Source: Rhodocyclaceae bacterium
GTDB taxonomy: Bacteria; Pseudomonadota; Gammaproteobacteria; Burkholderiales; Rhodocyclaceae
Direction: 5' to 3'
DNA length: 64,000 bases
Assembly (NCBI GenBank): GCA_013791905.1
Contig: VMSX01000010.1
Location: 62,001 to 126,000, forward strand
Position numbers and translations under genes: made by a program. This document shows positions 9,837-19,165 of this stretch, piece by piece (position 1 is the stretch's first letter; each line of letters opens with the position of its first letter). The notes below the pieces were generated by a model. It did no database searches and had not been told where the DNA came from. It saw nothing but the letters and a program-made list of their open reading frames with translations.

Positions 9837-12236
9837 TTAATTCCTCAAGGGCTTGCCGGTTTCAAGCATGTGCTTGATCCGGGCCTGAGTTTCCGGCGTC
9901 TTCAGCAACTCGACGAAGTAGCGGCGCTCGATGGTGATCAGCCATTCCTCATCGACCAGGCTGCCGGTTTCGACTTCGCCGCCACACAGGGCGATGGCAG
10001 CCGCCTTGGCAACCTTGTAGTCGTGCGCCGAGATCATGCCGCCCTCCTTCATATTGACCAGCATCATTTCGAAGGTCGCGATGCCCGTCCTGCCGGCAAC
10101 CGGAATGCCGCGTGCCATCAAGGGCGGCGCGTAGCCGGCATCTGCCAGCGCACGCGCTTCGCCGATCGCGACATGCAGCAGTTCGTGGACATTGAAAAGG
10201 ATGGTGTCGGTCGGCTTGGCGAAACCGTAGTCGATGGCCTCCAGCGCGCTCTTGGCGACCTTGGCCATCGCGATGGTCATGAATGCCGGCTGCAGGAAGT
10301 TGAACACCTCGCCGGGGGTGGCCGACTGGGAGGCCCACTCGGCGGCGCGCACGGCAAATTCCTTGCAGCCGCCGCCCGCCGGAATCAGGCCGACGCCGGC
10401 TTCGACGAGACCGATGTAGCTTTCCAGCGCCATCACCCGCTTGGCGGCATGCATGAGGAATTCGCAGCCGCCGCCCAGTGCCATGCCCTGCACGGCGGTT
10501 ACCACCGGAACCTGCGAATACTTGATGGTTTGTGAAGCGCGCTGGAATTTCTCGACGGTGTTTTCCAGCAGGTCGAACTGGCCAGCCACGCAGGCATCGG
10601 ACACCTGCTGCAGGTTGGCGCCGACGGCAAACGGCGCCTCGTGCCAGAGCACCACGCCGTCCAGGGTCGTTTCGGCCTGGCGCACGGCGGCGATCAGGCC
10701 ATCCAGCACCTCGTCGCCGATGGTATGCATCTTCGACTTGAAGGAGATGATGCCGATGCCGGCATCGAGCGCGGGCAGGCGCCACAGGCGTACGCCGTCG
10801 TTCTCGAACAGTGTTTCACCGGATTTTTCCGGCGCCATCCCGCCAGCGCCGACTATCGTTTCGGGGAACAACTGGCGCCGATAGACCGGCAGTGTCGAAC
10901 GGGACACATAGGTTTTCTTGCTGGCGGAATACGAGCCTTCCGGCGTATGCACACCCGTCCGGGCGGCCTCCAGCACCCATCCCGGCAGCGGCGTATCGCT
11001 CATCGCCTTGCCGGCTGCAATATCGGCCGCAATGGCCTGGGCGATATCGGCCCAGCCCGCCATCTGCCAGGTCTCGAACGGCCCCTGTGACCAACCGAAA
11101 CCCCAGCGCATCGCGAAATCGACATCGCGCGCATTGTCGGCAACATTTTCCAGTTGCACGGCACAGTAATGGAAGACATCGCGGAAGATGGCCCAGAGGA
11201 ACTGCGCCTGCGGGTCGGTAGAAGCACGCAGCGCCGCGAATTTCTCGGCGGGGTTTCTGATCTTGAGGATGGCACCCACTTCTTCGGTCACTGCGCCCGC
11301 CGAAGTACGGTAATTCTGCTGGGCCAGGTCAAGCACCTGGATTTCCTTGCCCTGCTTCCTGAAGATGCCGCACCGGGTCTTTTGCCCCAACGCGCCCTGG
11401 CCGATCAGCGCGGTCAGCCACGCCGGCGAGTTGAAATAACGGTGCCAGGGATCATCAGGCAAGGTGTCCTGCATGGTCTTGACGACGTGCGCCAGTGTAT
11501 CGAGGCCGACCACGTCGGCAGTGCGATAGGTCGCGCTCTTCGGCCGGCCGATGCGCGGACCGGTCAGCGCATCGACCGCGTCGAAACCGAGACCGAAAGC
11601 CTGAGTGTGGTGCATGACGGCGAGCATCGAAAACACGCCAATGCGGTTGGCCACGAAGTTCGGCGTATCCAGCGCGCGGATGACGCCCTTGCCCAGATGG
11701 GAGGTCAGCCAGGTTTCCAGCGCATCGAGCGTGTCGGGGGCCGTGCTCTTGGTCGCAATGATCTCGACCAGGTGCATGTAGCGCGGCGGATTGAAGAAGT
11801 GGATGCCGCAAAAGCGCGGGCGCACCTCAGCCGGCAGCCCCTCGGCCAGCATGTTGATCGACAGGCCCGAGGTGTTGGAAGCGATGATGGCGTTGGCGCC
11901 CAGATGCGGCGCGATCTTCGCGTAAAGATCGTTCTTCCAGTCGGTGCGTTCGGCGATCGCCTCGATCACCAGGTCGCATTCGGCCAGCAGCGGCAGATGA
12001 TCGTCGTAGTTGGCCGCGTCGATGAATTTCAGCCGGCTCTTGGTGCCCAGCGGCGCGGGCTCGAGCTTCTTCAGCCCGTCAATGGCTTTCAGGACAATGC
12101 CGTTCTTGTCGCCCTCCTTCGCCGGCAAGTCGAACAACACGACAGGGACATTGGCATTGACGAGATGCGCCGCAATCTGCGCCCCCATCACCCCGGCGCC
12201 GAGCACGGCGGCCTTCTTCACGATCAGTTTTTTCAA
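9837..12236 (-). CDS. fadB: 3-hydroxyacyl-CoA dehydrogenase/enoyl-CoA hydratase, HAD-first fusion
   Basis: Bifunctional beta-oxidation enzyme of 799 residues. The order is the reverse of E. coli FadB: an NAD-binding hydroxyacyl-CoA dehydrogenase comes first (VLGAGVMGAQIAAHL at about residues 10-24, SNTSGL and GIHFFNPP further on), and a crotonase hydratase is at the C-terminal end (AVQGMALGGGCEF, then VEAGVGLIPAGGG). The start is taken as TTG 12236 because AGGAGG lies 5 nt upstream and KKLIVKKAAVLGAGVMG is the usual N-terminus. An ATG at 12278 would add 14 atypical residues. An R1-like segment encodes VGAGGMAP between the two halves. It is first gene of the array running to 4188. Confidence 0.93.
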   Translation of the reverse strand: MKKLIVKKAAVLGAGVMGAQIAAHLVNANVPVVLFDLPAKEGDKNGIVLKAIDGLKKLEPAPLGTKSRLKFIDAANYDDHLPLLAECDLVIEAIAERTDWKNDLYAKIAPHLGANAIIASNTSGLSINMLAEGLPAEVRPRFCGIHFFNPPRYMHLVEIIATKSTAPDTLDALETWLTSHLGKGVIRALDTPNFVANRIGVFSMLAVMHHTQAFGLGFDAVDALTGPRIGRPKSATYRTADVVGLDTLAHVVKTMQDTLPDDPWHRYFNSPAWLTALIGQGALGQKTRCGIFRKQGKEIQVLDLAQQNYRTSAGAVTEEVGAILKIRNPAEKFAALRASTDPQAQFLWAIFRDVFHYCAVQLENVADNARDVDFAMRWGFGWSQGPFETWQMAGWADIAQAIAADIAAGKAMSDTPLPGWVLEAARTGVHTPEGSYSASKKTYVSRSTLPVYRRQLFPETIVGAGGMAPEKSGETLFENDGVRLWRLPALDAGIGIISFKSKMHTIGDEVLDGLIAAVRQAETTLDGVVLWHEAPFAVGANLQQVSDACVAGQFDLLENTVEKFQRASQTIKYSQVPVVTAVQGMALGGGCEFLMHAAKRVMALESYIGLVEAGVGLIPAGGGCKEFAVRAAEWASQSATPGEVFNFLQPAFMTIAMAKVAKSALEAIDYGFAKPTDTILFNVHELLHVAIGEARALADAGYAPPLMARGIPVAGRTGIATFEMMLVNMKEGGMISAHDYKVAKAAAIALCGGEVETGSLVDEEWLITIERRYFVELLKTPETQARIKHMLETGKPLRN

Positions 12237-12285
12237 ACGATCCTCCTTTCGCCACGGCGCATTACCGCAGCAAGGCATGTTAAAA

Positions 12286-12323
12286 CAAACGTTTGATTAT
12301 ATGAATAGCGATCCAGCTGTCAA
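12286..12323 (-). promoter_or_regulatory. Strong sigma70 promoter and palindromic operator of fadB
   Basis: Reading the minus strand, TTGACA (12323-12318) and TATAAT (12301-12296) are separated by 16 bp, a perfect consensus pair. The palindrome CAAACGTTTG (12295-12286) follows directly, covering the expected transcription start. The extended motif AAACAAACGTTTGATT (plus strand, 12284-12299) resembles PsrA/FadR-type TetR boxes (CAAAC..GTTTG). A near copy lies at the tetR promoter near 25465. Strong basal activity with repression by the window's TetR protein is inferred. Confidence 0.75.
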
Positions 12324-12452
12324 GCACAATATTTTCGGCCCATCTGCATAGTAATGACCGGCGACCCGCTGTATTATCAACGGCAAAAAACAGTAGTCGA
12401 TCACTAAAACCACGACCGGGTAAACCGGATGATCATTGAGGAGGAGTGTTGC

Positions 12453-14324
12453 ATGAGACAAGAGTCAGGGAGTTCGCTTGCCCCGCAGTTTCGCCACAGC
12501 AAGATCGGCACTGCGATTGCATTGGCGCTAATGGTCGGAGCACCTTCGGCCTTCGCCTTCGAGTTCAAGTCGGGCGAAGTGACCGGCAGTTTCGATACCA
12601 CGGTTTCGGCCGGCGCGCTCTGGCGGATGGACAAGCGCGACCCAACGCTCGTCAGCATCGCCAATGGCGGCAGTTCACGCGACCCGAACTCGGATGACGG
12701 CAACCTGAAATACGACCGCGGAGACCTCGTGTCGACACTGTTCAAGGCCACCCACGACCTCGAACTCAAGTACCGCAACTTCGGCGCCTTCGTGCGCGCC
12801 AGCTACTTCTACGACGCGACCATCAGCGACAAGGGCAACCTGAACTCCAAGGCCCGCGACGTCCTCGGCAACGATGCCGAGATTCTCGACGCCTACCTGC
12901 GCGGCAGCTTCGACATCGGCGGCCGCAACCTCAACCTGCGGCTCGGCAAGCAGGTGGTGAGCTGGGGCGAAAGCACCTTCATCCATAACGGCATCAATGT
13001 GCTCAACCCGGTCAACGTCAGCCGCCTGCGCGCCCCGGGCTCTGAACTGAAGGAAGGCTTCATCCCGACGATGATGGCCTACGCGTCTCAGGAAATCACC
13101 GACAACGTTTCGGTTGAAGTGGCGCTGCCCGCCGAGTGGAAGAAGACCAAAATCGACCCGGCAGGTTCCTTCTTCAGTACCAACGACTTTGTCGCCGAGG
13201 GGGGGAATATTGCCTATACGGGTTATGGGCGAAGGAATGACCTGAACGGAAGCTTGGGAATTTTTGGCGTGGATAGCACCGCAGCCTTATGGGCACCTCG
13301 CTCCGCAGACCGCGAGGCGAGTGATAGCGGCCAATACGGAGTGGCACTACGCTATTTCCTGCCTGAGTTCAACAATACCGAACTGGGTTTCTACCACGCC
13401 AACTATCATAGCCGGACTCCCTATGTGTCGGGTTACCGTGGTGGCATTACAGCTGCTGCTACACCAATACCAACCTGTACCGTTTTTGATGCGCCAACTG
13501 CTACAGTCGCTGGCCTTGCAGCTGGTTGTGCATTTGCCGCAGGAAGAGCCGGCACCTATTTCGTTGAGTATCCGGAGGACATAAAGCTCTTTGGTGTAAG
13601 TATTAATACTGCACTACCTGGTGGCGTTGCGCTGCAGGGGGAGTATTCCTATCGCAAGAACCAGCCCATGCAATTGCCGTCGGCAGAGCTGTTGAATGCA
13701 GCGCTGGGAGCCGCGAGCCAACTGACCACGACTGATCCGACTGCTGCGCGTCTCTACCATGCTTATGGTGCTGAGATCAGCGGTTATCGTCGGGTGAAAA
13801 TGCATCAGATCCAGTTCACCGGCACCAAGGCCTTCGGCCCGACCTTTGGTGCCGAGCAGTTGGTCACTGTCGGCGAAGTTGGCTACACCTATCTTGATCT
13901 ACCGTCCAATCTGAAATTTGCCGCGCCGGGCTGCCACCTACCCCAACCTGGCTCTAGTACTTCCGCATCATTTGGATCGACATCTACCGATTGCTTCGCA
14001 ACAAAGAACTCTTGGGGCTACCGTCTAGTTGGCCGACTGGACTACCCGAACGCACTGGGTGGCGCGACGGTCTCGCCGCGCATCGCCTTCTCGCATGACG
14101 TGGATGGTTCCGGCCCGACCTTCAACGAAGGCGCCAAGGCGATTACCCTCGGTGTCGGTTTTAACTACCGCCAGAACTGGCAGGCAGATATTGCCTACAC
14201 AGCATTCTTCGGCGGCAAGACTGAATCCGGAATTGATCCTGTAGGCGGCTTACCTTACGCCAGCAGCACCAACCCGATGAAGGATCGTGACTTCCTCGCC
14301 ATCAGCCTCAGCTATTCGTTCTGA
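12453..14324 (+). CDS. DUF1302 family outer-membrane protein
   Basis: Secreted protein of 623 residues in the DUF1302 family, predicted to be a beta-rich outer-membrane protein. The signal peptide has IGTAIALALMVGAPSAFAF with cleavage near residue 34. The mature part begins FEFKSGEVTGSFDTTVSAGALWR, and the NLRLGKQVVSWGEST block near residue 170 is a family hallmark. It ends with an aromatic residue (LSYSF), as outer-membrane barrels often do. Start ATG 12453 follows a GAGGAGGAG ribosome site; an ATG at 12429 lacks one. DUF1329 follows after 36 bp. Bases about 13195-13800 are AT-richer with rare codons, unlike the gene's ends. Function is unproven; a role in uptake or export of hydrophobic compounds is inferred. 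Confidence 0.88.
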   Translation: MRQESGSSLAPQFRHSKIGTAIALALMVGAPSAFAFEFKSGEVTGSFDTTVSAGALWRMDKRDPTLVSIANGGSSRDPNSDDGNLKYDRGDLVSTLFKATHDLELKYRNFGAFVRASYFYDATISDKGNLNSKARDVLGNDAEILDAYLRGSFDIGGRNLNLRLGKQVVSWGESTFIHNGINVLNPVNVSRLRAPGSELKEGFIPTMMAYASQEITDNVSVEVALPAEWKKTKIDPAGSFFSTNDFVAEGGNIAYTGYGRRNDLNGSLGIFGVDSTAALWAPRSADREASDSGQYGVALRYFLPEFNNTELGFYHANYHSRTPYVSGYRGGITAAATPIPTCTVFDAPTATVAGLAAGCAFAAGRAGTYFVEYPEDIKLFGVSINTALPGGVALQGEYSYRKNQPMQLPSAELLNAALGAASQLTTTDPTAARLYHAYGAEISGYRRVKMHQIQFTGTKAFGPTFGAEQLVTVGEVGYTYLDLPSNLKFAAPGCHLPQPGSSTSASFGSTSTDCFATKNSWGYRLVGRLDYPNALGGATVSPRIAFSHDVDGSGPTFNEGAKAITLGVGFNYRQNWQADIAYTAFFGGKTESGIDPVGGLPYASSTNPMKDRDFLAISLSYSF

Positions 14325-14360
14325 TCTGTTCACGCGACCAAGAACCAGGAGATTCTCAAG

Positions 14361-15713
14361 ATGAAAAAAACCATTTCCCTGCTGGGCGCCGCCTGTGTGC
14401 TGGCCTTCGCCGCCAGCCCGGCAGCGCTGGCCGCCGATCCCTCCGCCCTCGGCAAGACGCTGACCGCGATGGGGGCCGAAGTCGCCGCCAACGCGGCCGG
14501 CACCATTCCGGCGTTTACCGGCGGCCTGACCAAACCGGTGGCCGGCTATGTGGCCGGCGGCCACTATCCCGATCCCTATGCGACTGACAAGCCGCTGTTC
14601 ACGATCGACGCGAGCAATGCCGAGAAATACAAGGCGAGCCTGACGCCGGGCCAGATGGCGCTGCTCAAGAAATATCCGACGTGGAAGATGAACGTCTATC
14701 CGACCCAGCGCAGCGCCACCTTCCCGAAGGGCAATCTTGACGAGACGATCGCCAATGCCACGCGCGCCAAACTGACCGCCGGCGGCAACGGCGTCACCGG
14801 CACCACCGGCGGCGTGCCCTTCCCGATCCCGAAGGATGGCCTGGAGGCGATCTGGAACGCCACCCTGCGCTACCGGGGCGACACCTACGCGATGAACTGG
14901 AGCCAGGCGGCGGTGACCCGCGAGGGCGCCTACACGCCGGTGCGCTTCGAGTACGAGTATGACTTCGTGTATGGCAACCTCGAAAAGCCGGCGAAGGACC
15001 GCGAGCCGAACAAGCACGCCCACTTCCTGCAGACCGTGACGGCGCCGGCGCGGCTGGCCGGCCAGATCCTGCTGATTCACGAGACCGTCGACCAGGTCAA
15101 GGAGCCGCGCTCCGCCTGGACCTACAACCCCGGACAGCGGCGCGTGCGGCTGGCGCCGAACGTCGCCTATGACAACCCGGGCACCGCTGCCGACGGCCTG
15201 CGCACCAATGATGACTTCAACATGTTCAACGGGGCAACCGACCGCTACAATTGGAAACTGGTGGGCAAGCAGGAACTGTATGTGCCTTACAACTCCTACA
15301 AGATCTCCGGCAACCAGTTGAAGCTCGGTGACGTCCTCAAGCCGGGACACATCAATCCGGAACACGCGCGCTATGAACTGCACCGCGTCTGGGTGGTCGA
15401 GGCAACGCTGAAGGAAGGCACCAGCCACATCTACAAGAAGCGCGTCTTCTACATCGACGAGGATAGCTGGATGATCATGGTGGCCGACAAGTACGATGCC
15501 CGCAACGAACTGTGGCGCGTGTCGGAACAGCATTCGATCAACTTCTACGATGCCCCGATGCAATACGGCACGATCGAAGTCCACCACGACCTGCAATCCG
15601 GCCGCTATCTGGCCATGGGTCTTCGCAACGAAGAACCGAAGGTCTACGAGAAGATCAAACGCAGCGCGGCGGACTTCACGCCGGCCGGCCTGCGTGGCGC
15701 CGGCACGCGTTAA
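14361..15713 (+). CDS. DUF1329 family exported protein
   Basis: Periplasmic or envelope protein of 450 residues with a clear signal peptide (MKKTISLLGAACVLAFAAS, cleavage after PAALA, about residue 25). The DUF1329 body includes FPIPKDGLEAIWNATLRYRG, the YNPGQRRVRLAPNVAYD block and a LWRVSEQHSINFYDAP motif. DUF1329 proteins fold somewhat like lipoprotein carriers (LolA/LolB-like), from family knowledge. Together with DUF1302, Ycf48-like and MMPL genes it probably moves a lipid-like substrate across the periplasm. A CAGGAG site precedes the ATG, and a strong hairpin follows the stop. Confidence 0.9.
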   Translation: MKKTISLLGAACVLAFAASPAALAADPSALGKTLTAMGAEVAANAAGTIPAFTGGLTKPVAGYVAGGHYPDPYATDKPLFTIDASNAEKYKASLTPGQMALLKKYPTWKMNVYPTQRSATFPKGNLDETIANATRAKLTAGGNGVTGTTGGVPFPIPKDGLEAIWNATLRYRGDTYAMNWSQAAVTREGAYTPVRFEYEYDFVYGNLEKPAKDREPNKHAHFLQTVTAPARLAGQILLIHETVDQVKEPRSAWTYNPGQRRVRLAPNVAYDNPGTAADGLRTNDDFNMFNGATDRYNWKLVGKQELYVPYNSYKISGNQLKLGDVLKPGHINPEHARYELHRVWVVEATLKEGTSHIYKKRVFYIDEDSWMIMVADKYDARNELWRVSEQHSINFYDAPMQYGTIEVHHDLQSGRYLAMGLRNEEPKVYEKIKRSAADFTPAGLRGAGTR

Positions 15714-15732
15714 GCGCGTCATTCCGCCGAAT

Positions 15733-15776
15733 CCATTCGCGCAGGACATCTGTCCTGCGCGAATGGAATTTTTTCT
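15733..15776 (+). terminator. Rho-independent terminator after the DUF1329 gene
   Basis: A perfect 16-bp inverted repeat pairs CCATTCGCGCAGGACA (15733-15748) with TGTCCTGCGCGAATGG (15751-15766) around a tiny loop, followed by AATTTTTTCT. It lies between the second and third genes of the envelope cassette. It would therefore limit read-through from DUF1302/DUF1329 into the Ycf48-like and MMPL genes, setting a higher dose for the first two. Confidence 0.85.
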
Positions 15777-15787
15777 GGATTGAATGA

Positions 15788-16771
15788 ATGAACAGGGTTA
15801 TCGGACTGGGTTTCGCGATTTTTGTCGCGCTGGCGGCGAGCTTTGCCTTTTCCGCGCGCAAGCTCCCGCCGATGCCGCTGACGGAAACCCATATTGGCAA
15901 AGCCCTGCTGCTCGACACGCAACGCACCGGCCAGCGCCTCGTCACGGTTGGCGAGCACGGCTACATCTTCGTTTCCGACAATGAAGGCGATCTCTGGCGG
16001 CTGACTCCTACGGCCACGGATGCCACATTGACCAGTGTCGCCTTTGCCGATGTGCAGCTCGGCCTGGCGGTCGGCCATGACGCCACCATCCTGCGCAGCG
16101 TGGATGGCGGCAGTTCATGGCAGAAAGTGTTTAGTGACGTGGAGCAATTGCGGCCATTGCTCCGGGTCATGTTCATCGACAAGCAGCGGGCCATTGCGGT
16201 CGGCGCCTATGGGGCGTATTTCGAGAGCATGGATGGCGGCGCAACCTGGACCGAACGCAAGATCAGCGAAGAGGACCGGCATTTCAACGCGCTGACCCGC
16301 CTCACGGACGGCACGCTGCTGCTGGCCGGCGAAGCCGGCACGCTGCTGCGCTCCGGCGATGACGGCGCACAATGGGAAAAACTGGCATCGCCCTATACCG
16401 GTTCGTTTTTCGGACTGCTGCCGCTGGCGCAGGGGGGTGTCTTGGCCTTCGGCATGCGCGGCAACATCTTCCGCAGCGATGACCGCGGGGCTAGCTGGCA
16501 GGCGGCAACTGCGGACAGCGAAAACGCCTTGTTCGGTGGCCTGACGAACGATAGCGGCCTGGTCGTGCTGGTAGGCCAGAACGGGACAGTCCTGGTCAGC
16601 CGGGATGACGGCCGCACTTTCAAGCGCGTGGCAACACAGGCCAGCCGCGCCCTGAGTTCAGTGCAACGCCCCTTGCAGCAAGCGGTTGAAAAAAACGGCG
16701 GGGACACCATTCTGGTTTTCGGTGATGGTGGCCCGACCCGCATCGTGTTGCCGCCCGGGAGCCGGCCATGA
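15788..16771 (+). CDS. Ycf48-like beta-propeller protein
   Basis: Exported protein of 327 residues with an N-terminal signal anchor (GLGFAIFVALAASFAFSA). At least five BNR/Ycf48-type repeats of the S-x-D-G-G-x-x-W kind are visible: RSVDGGSSWQKV, ESMDGGATWTER, RSGDDGAQWEKL, RSDDRGASWQAA and VSRDDGRTFKRV. This family is named for a photosystem II assembly factor but is widespread in non-phototrophs beside MMPL transporters. A scaffolding or substrate-presenting role for the neighbouring transporter is inferred. It overlaps the next gene by four bases. Confidence 0.88.
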   Translation: MNRVIGLGFAIFVALAASFAFSARKLPPMPLTETHIGKALLLDTQRTGQRLVTVGEHGYIFVSDNEGDLWRLTPTATDATLTSVAFADVQLGLAVGHDATILRSVDGGSSWQKVFSDVEQLRPLLRVMFIDKQRAIAVGAYGAYFESMDGGATWTERKISEEDRHFNALTRLTDGTLLLAGEAGTLLRSGDDGAQWEKLASPYTGSFFGLLPLAQGGVLAFGMRGNIFRSDDRGASWQAATADSENALFGGLTNDSGLVVLVGQNGTVLVSRDDGRTFKRVATQASRALSSVQRPLQQAVEKNGGDTILVFGDGGPTRIVLPPGSRP

Positions 16772-19122
16772 AAGCCAACCCGGTTGTGCGCACCATCGGG
16801 AATGTGCTGTTTTCCTGGCGGCGCAGTTTCCTGGCCCTGTTTGTGCTGATTACCCTCGGGCTGATCTGGTCGGCGACGCATCTGCGGGTGGATGCGGGAT
16901 TCGAGAAAATGATCCCGCTCAAGCATGAGTACATGCAAACCTTCACTGCTTACCAGAAGACCTTCGGCGGGGCCAACCGCATTCTGGTCGCCCTGCGCCA
17001 GCAGGAAGGGGACATCTACAACCCCGAGTTTTTGCGCACGCTCAAGGCGGTGACCGACGCGGTGTTTTTCATCCCCGGGGTCGATCGCGCCACGGTGACC
17101 TCCTTGTTTACGCCGAATGCCCGCTTCATCGAGGTGGTCGAGGACGGCTTCGCCGGCGGCAACATCATTCCGGCCGATTTCAGCGGCAGCGCTGAAGACA
17201 TGGAGACCGTCCGCGTCAATGTGCTCAAGTCGGGGCGGGTCGGCCGTCTGGTGTCCAACGACTTCAAGGGGGCGCTGGTCAGCGCCGAACTGCTGGAGAT
17301 CGACCCGACCACCGGCGCCAAGCTGGACTATGTCGCGGTGGCGGAGCAATTGGAGAAAATCCGCGCCACCCATCAGAAGGAGGCCGGACTCAAGGTGCAC
17401 ATCATCGGCTTCGCCAAGGCGGTCGGCGACATTACCGAAGGCGCGCGCGAGGTACTGGAATTCTTCATCATCGCCTTCGCCATCACCGCGGCGCTGCTCT
17501 ACTGGTATTCCGGCTCGGCCAAGCTCTCCGCGGTTGCGCTGCTCTGCGCGATGATCCCGGTGATCTGGTTGCTCGGCTTGTTGCCGCTACTCGGCTTCGG
17601 CATCGATCCCTTGTCGATCCTGGTACCCTTCCTGATCTTCTCGATCGGCGTCAGTCATGCCGTTCAAATGACGAACGCATGGCAGATCGAAGTGCTGAAT
17701 GGCGTCGACGGACTGGCCGCCGCGCACAACTCGTTCCTCAAGCTGTTCATGCCGGGCGCGATGGCCCTGCTCGCCAACGCGCTCGGCTTCATCGTCATCC
17801 TCTACATCCAGATCGACATCGTGCGCGAACTGGCGATTACCGCCAGCCTTGGTGTGGCACTGATGATCGTCACCAACAAGATGCTGCTGACGATCCTGCT
17901 CTCGTGGATGAGTCTGACCCCGGCGGAAATCAAGCGCGCGGGTGGCAAGAAACGCGGGGGTGACCGCTTGTGGATGTCGCTCAAGGGCTTTGCCGAGCCG
18001 CGTCTGGCGGTACGGGTACTGCTACTGGCGGCGCTGCTACTGGCGGCGGCCACCTGGATGGCGCGCGACCTGCGCACCGGCGACCTTGGCAAGGGAATAC
18101 CGGAACTGCACGACGACTCCCGCTACAACCGCGATACCGCTGCGATTGTTGATTCGTTCTCGATTGGCGTCGATGTGCTGTCGGTCATCGCCCAGTCGCA
18201 CAACCTCGATGGCGCTTGCACGCATCACGAGGTCATGAGCCTGATCGACCGCTTCGAAACGACGATGAAGAATGTGCACGGGGTGCAGGGCGTGCTGTCG
18301 CTGCCTGGCGTGGCGAAGATCGTCAATGCCGGATGGAACGAAGGCAATCCGCGTTGGCGCGTCCTGTCGCGCGACCCATCGATCCTCGCCCAGTCGGTGA
18401 CGCCAATCGATACCAGCACCGGCCTGCTCAACACCGATTGCAATGCGATGCAGGTGATGATCTTCACCCACGACCATCAGGGCACGACGATCGCGCACAT
18501 CGTCAAGGAGATCAAGAAATTCATCGCGGCAAATCCCTCCGAAAACCTCGAACTCAAACTGGCGTCGGGCAACGTCGGGGTAATGGTGGCGACCAACGAA
18601 GCGGTCGATGCCGCCGAGGTCACCATGCTGTTGCTGCTATTCGGTTCGATCAGCCTGTTGTGCTTCCTCGAGTTCCGCTCCTGGCAAGCGACCCTCTGCA
18701 TCGTCCTGCCACTGACCATCGTCGCCGTACTCTGCAACGCACTGATGGCGCTGCTCGGCATTGGTCTCAAGGTATCGACGCTGCCGGTGATCGCCCTCGG
18801 TGTCGGCGTCGGCGTCGATTACGGCATCTATCTCTACGAGCGCATGGCCAACTCAATGGCGCGCGGCCGCAAATTGTCCACGGCCTTCTATCAGGCGCTC
18901 CGCCAACGCGGCACGGCAATCGCCTTCACCGCCGCAACGATGTCCATTGGCGTGGGCACCTGGGCCTTCTCGGCACTCAAATTCCAGGCCGACATGGGCA
19001 TCCTGCTGGCCTTCATGTTCCTCGTCAATATGCTGGGAGCGTTACTCCTGCTGCCGGCACTGGCCGCACTGCTGCTGTGGAAATCACCCCCAAAAGCAGC
19101 AGCCAATCCCGCGCAGGCCTGA
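16768..19122 (+). CDS. MMPL/RND family transporter
   Basis: Inner-membrane RND-superfamily protein of 784 residues with two repeats, each one helix, a large periplasmic loop and a bundle of about five helices. Helix 1 is near residue 20. The first bundle spans about residues 220-380 and the second about 620-775. The second half keeps the helix-4 aspartate in IALGVGVGVDYGIYLYERM, typical of proton-driven RND pumps; the first half has SIGVSHAVQM instead. It is coupled by ATGA overlap to the Ycf48-like gene. Substrate unknown; lipids or sterol-like compounds are inferred from DUF1302/DUF1329 neighbours and the flanking beta-oxidation genes. Confidence 0.9.
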   Translation: MKANPVVRTIGNVLFSWRRSFLALFVLITLGLIWSATHLRVDAGFEKMIPLKHEYMQTFTAYQKTFGGANRILVALRQQEGDIYNPEFLRTLKAVTDAVFFIPGVDRATVTSLFTPNARFIEVVEDGFAGGNIIPADFSGSAEDMETVRVNVLKSGRVGRLVSNDFKGALVSAELLEIDPTTGAKLDYVAVAEQLEKIRATHQKEAGLKVHIIGFAKAVGDITEGAREVLEFFIIAFAITAALLYWYSGSAKLSAVALLCAMIPVIWLLGLLPLLGFGIDPLSILVPFLIFSIGVSHAVQMTNAWQIEVLNGVDGLAAAHNSFLKLFMPGAMALLANALGFIVILYIQIDIVRELAITASLGVALMIVTNKMLLTILLSWMSLTPAEIKRAGGKKRGGDRLWMSLKGFAEPRLAVRVLLLAALLLAAATWMARDLRTGDLGKGIPELHDDSRYNRDTAAIVDSFSIGVDVLSVIAQSHNLDGACTHHEVMSLIDRFETTMKNVHGVQGVLSLPGVAKIVNAGWNEGNPRWRVLSRDPSILAQSVTPIDTSTGLLNTDCNAMQVMIFTHDHQGTTIAHIVKEIKKFIAANPSENLELKLASGNVGVMVATNEAVDAAEVTMLLLLFGSISLLCFLEFRSWQATLCIVLPLTIVAVLCNALMALLGIGLKVSTLPVIALGVGVGVDYGIYLYERMANSMARGRKLSTAFYQALRQRGTAIAFTAATMSIGVGTWAFSALKFQADMGILLAFMFLVNMLGALLLLPALAALLLWKSPPKAAANPAQA

Positions 19123-19141
19123 GCAACTGGGAACAACTGGC

Positions 19142-19162
19142 GATCAGGGATTTCACCTGATC
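19142..19162. terminator. Possible hairpin between convergent MMPL and fadJ genes
   Basis: GATCAGG (19142-19148) pairs with CCTGATC (19156-19162) across a 7-nt loop in the 43-bp convergent gap. There is no T-run on either side, so intrinsic termination would be weak. Confidence 0.3.
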
Positions 19163-19165
19163 ACC

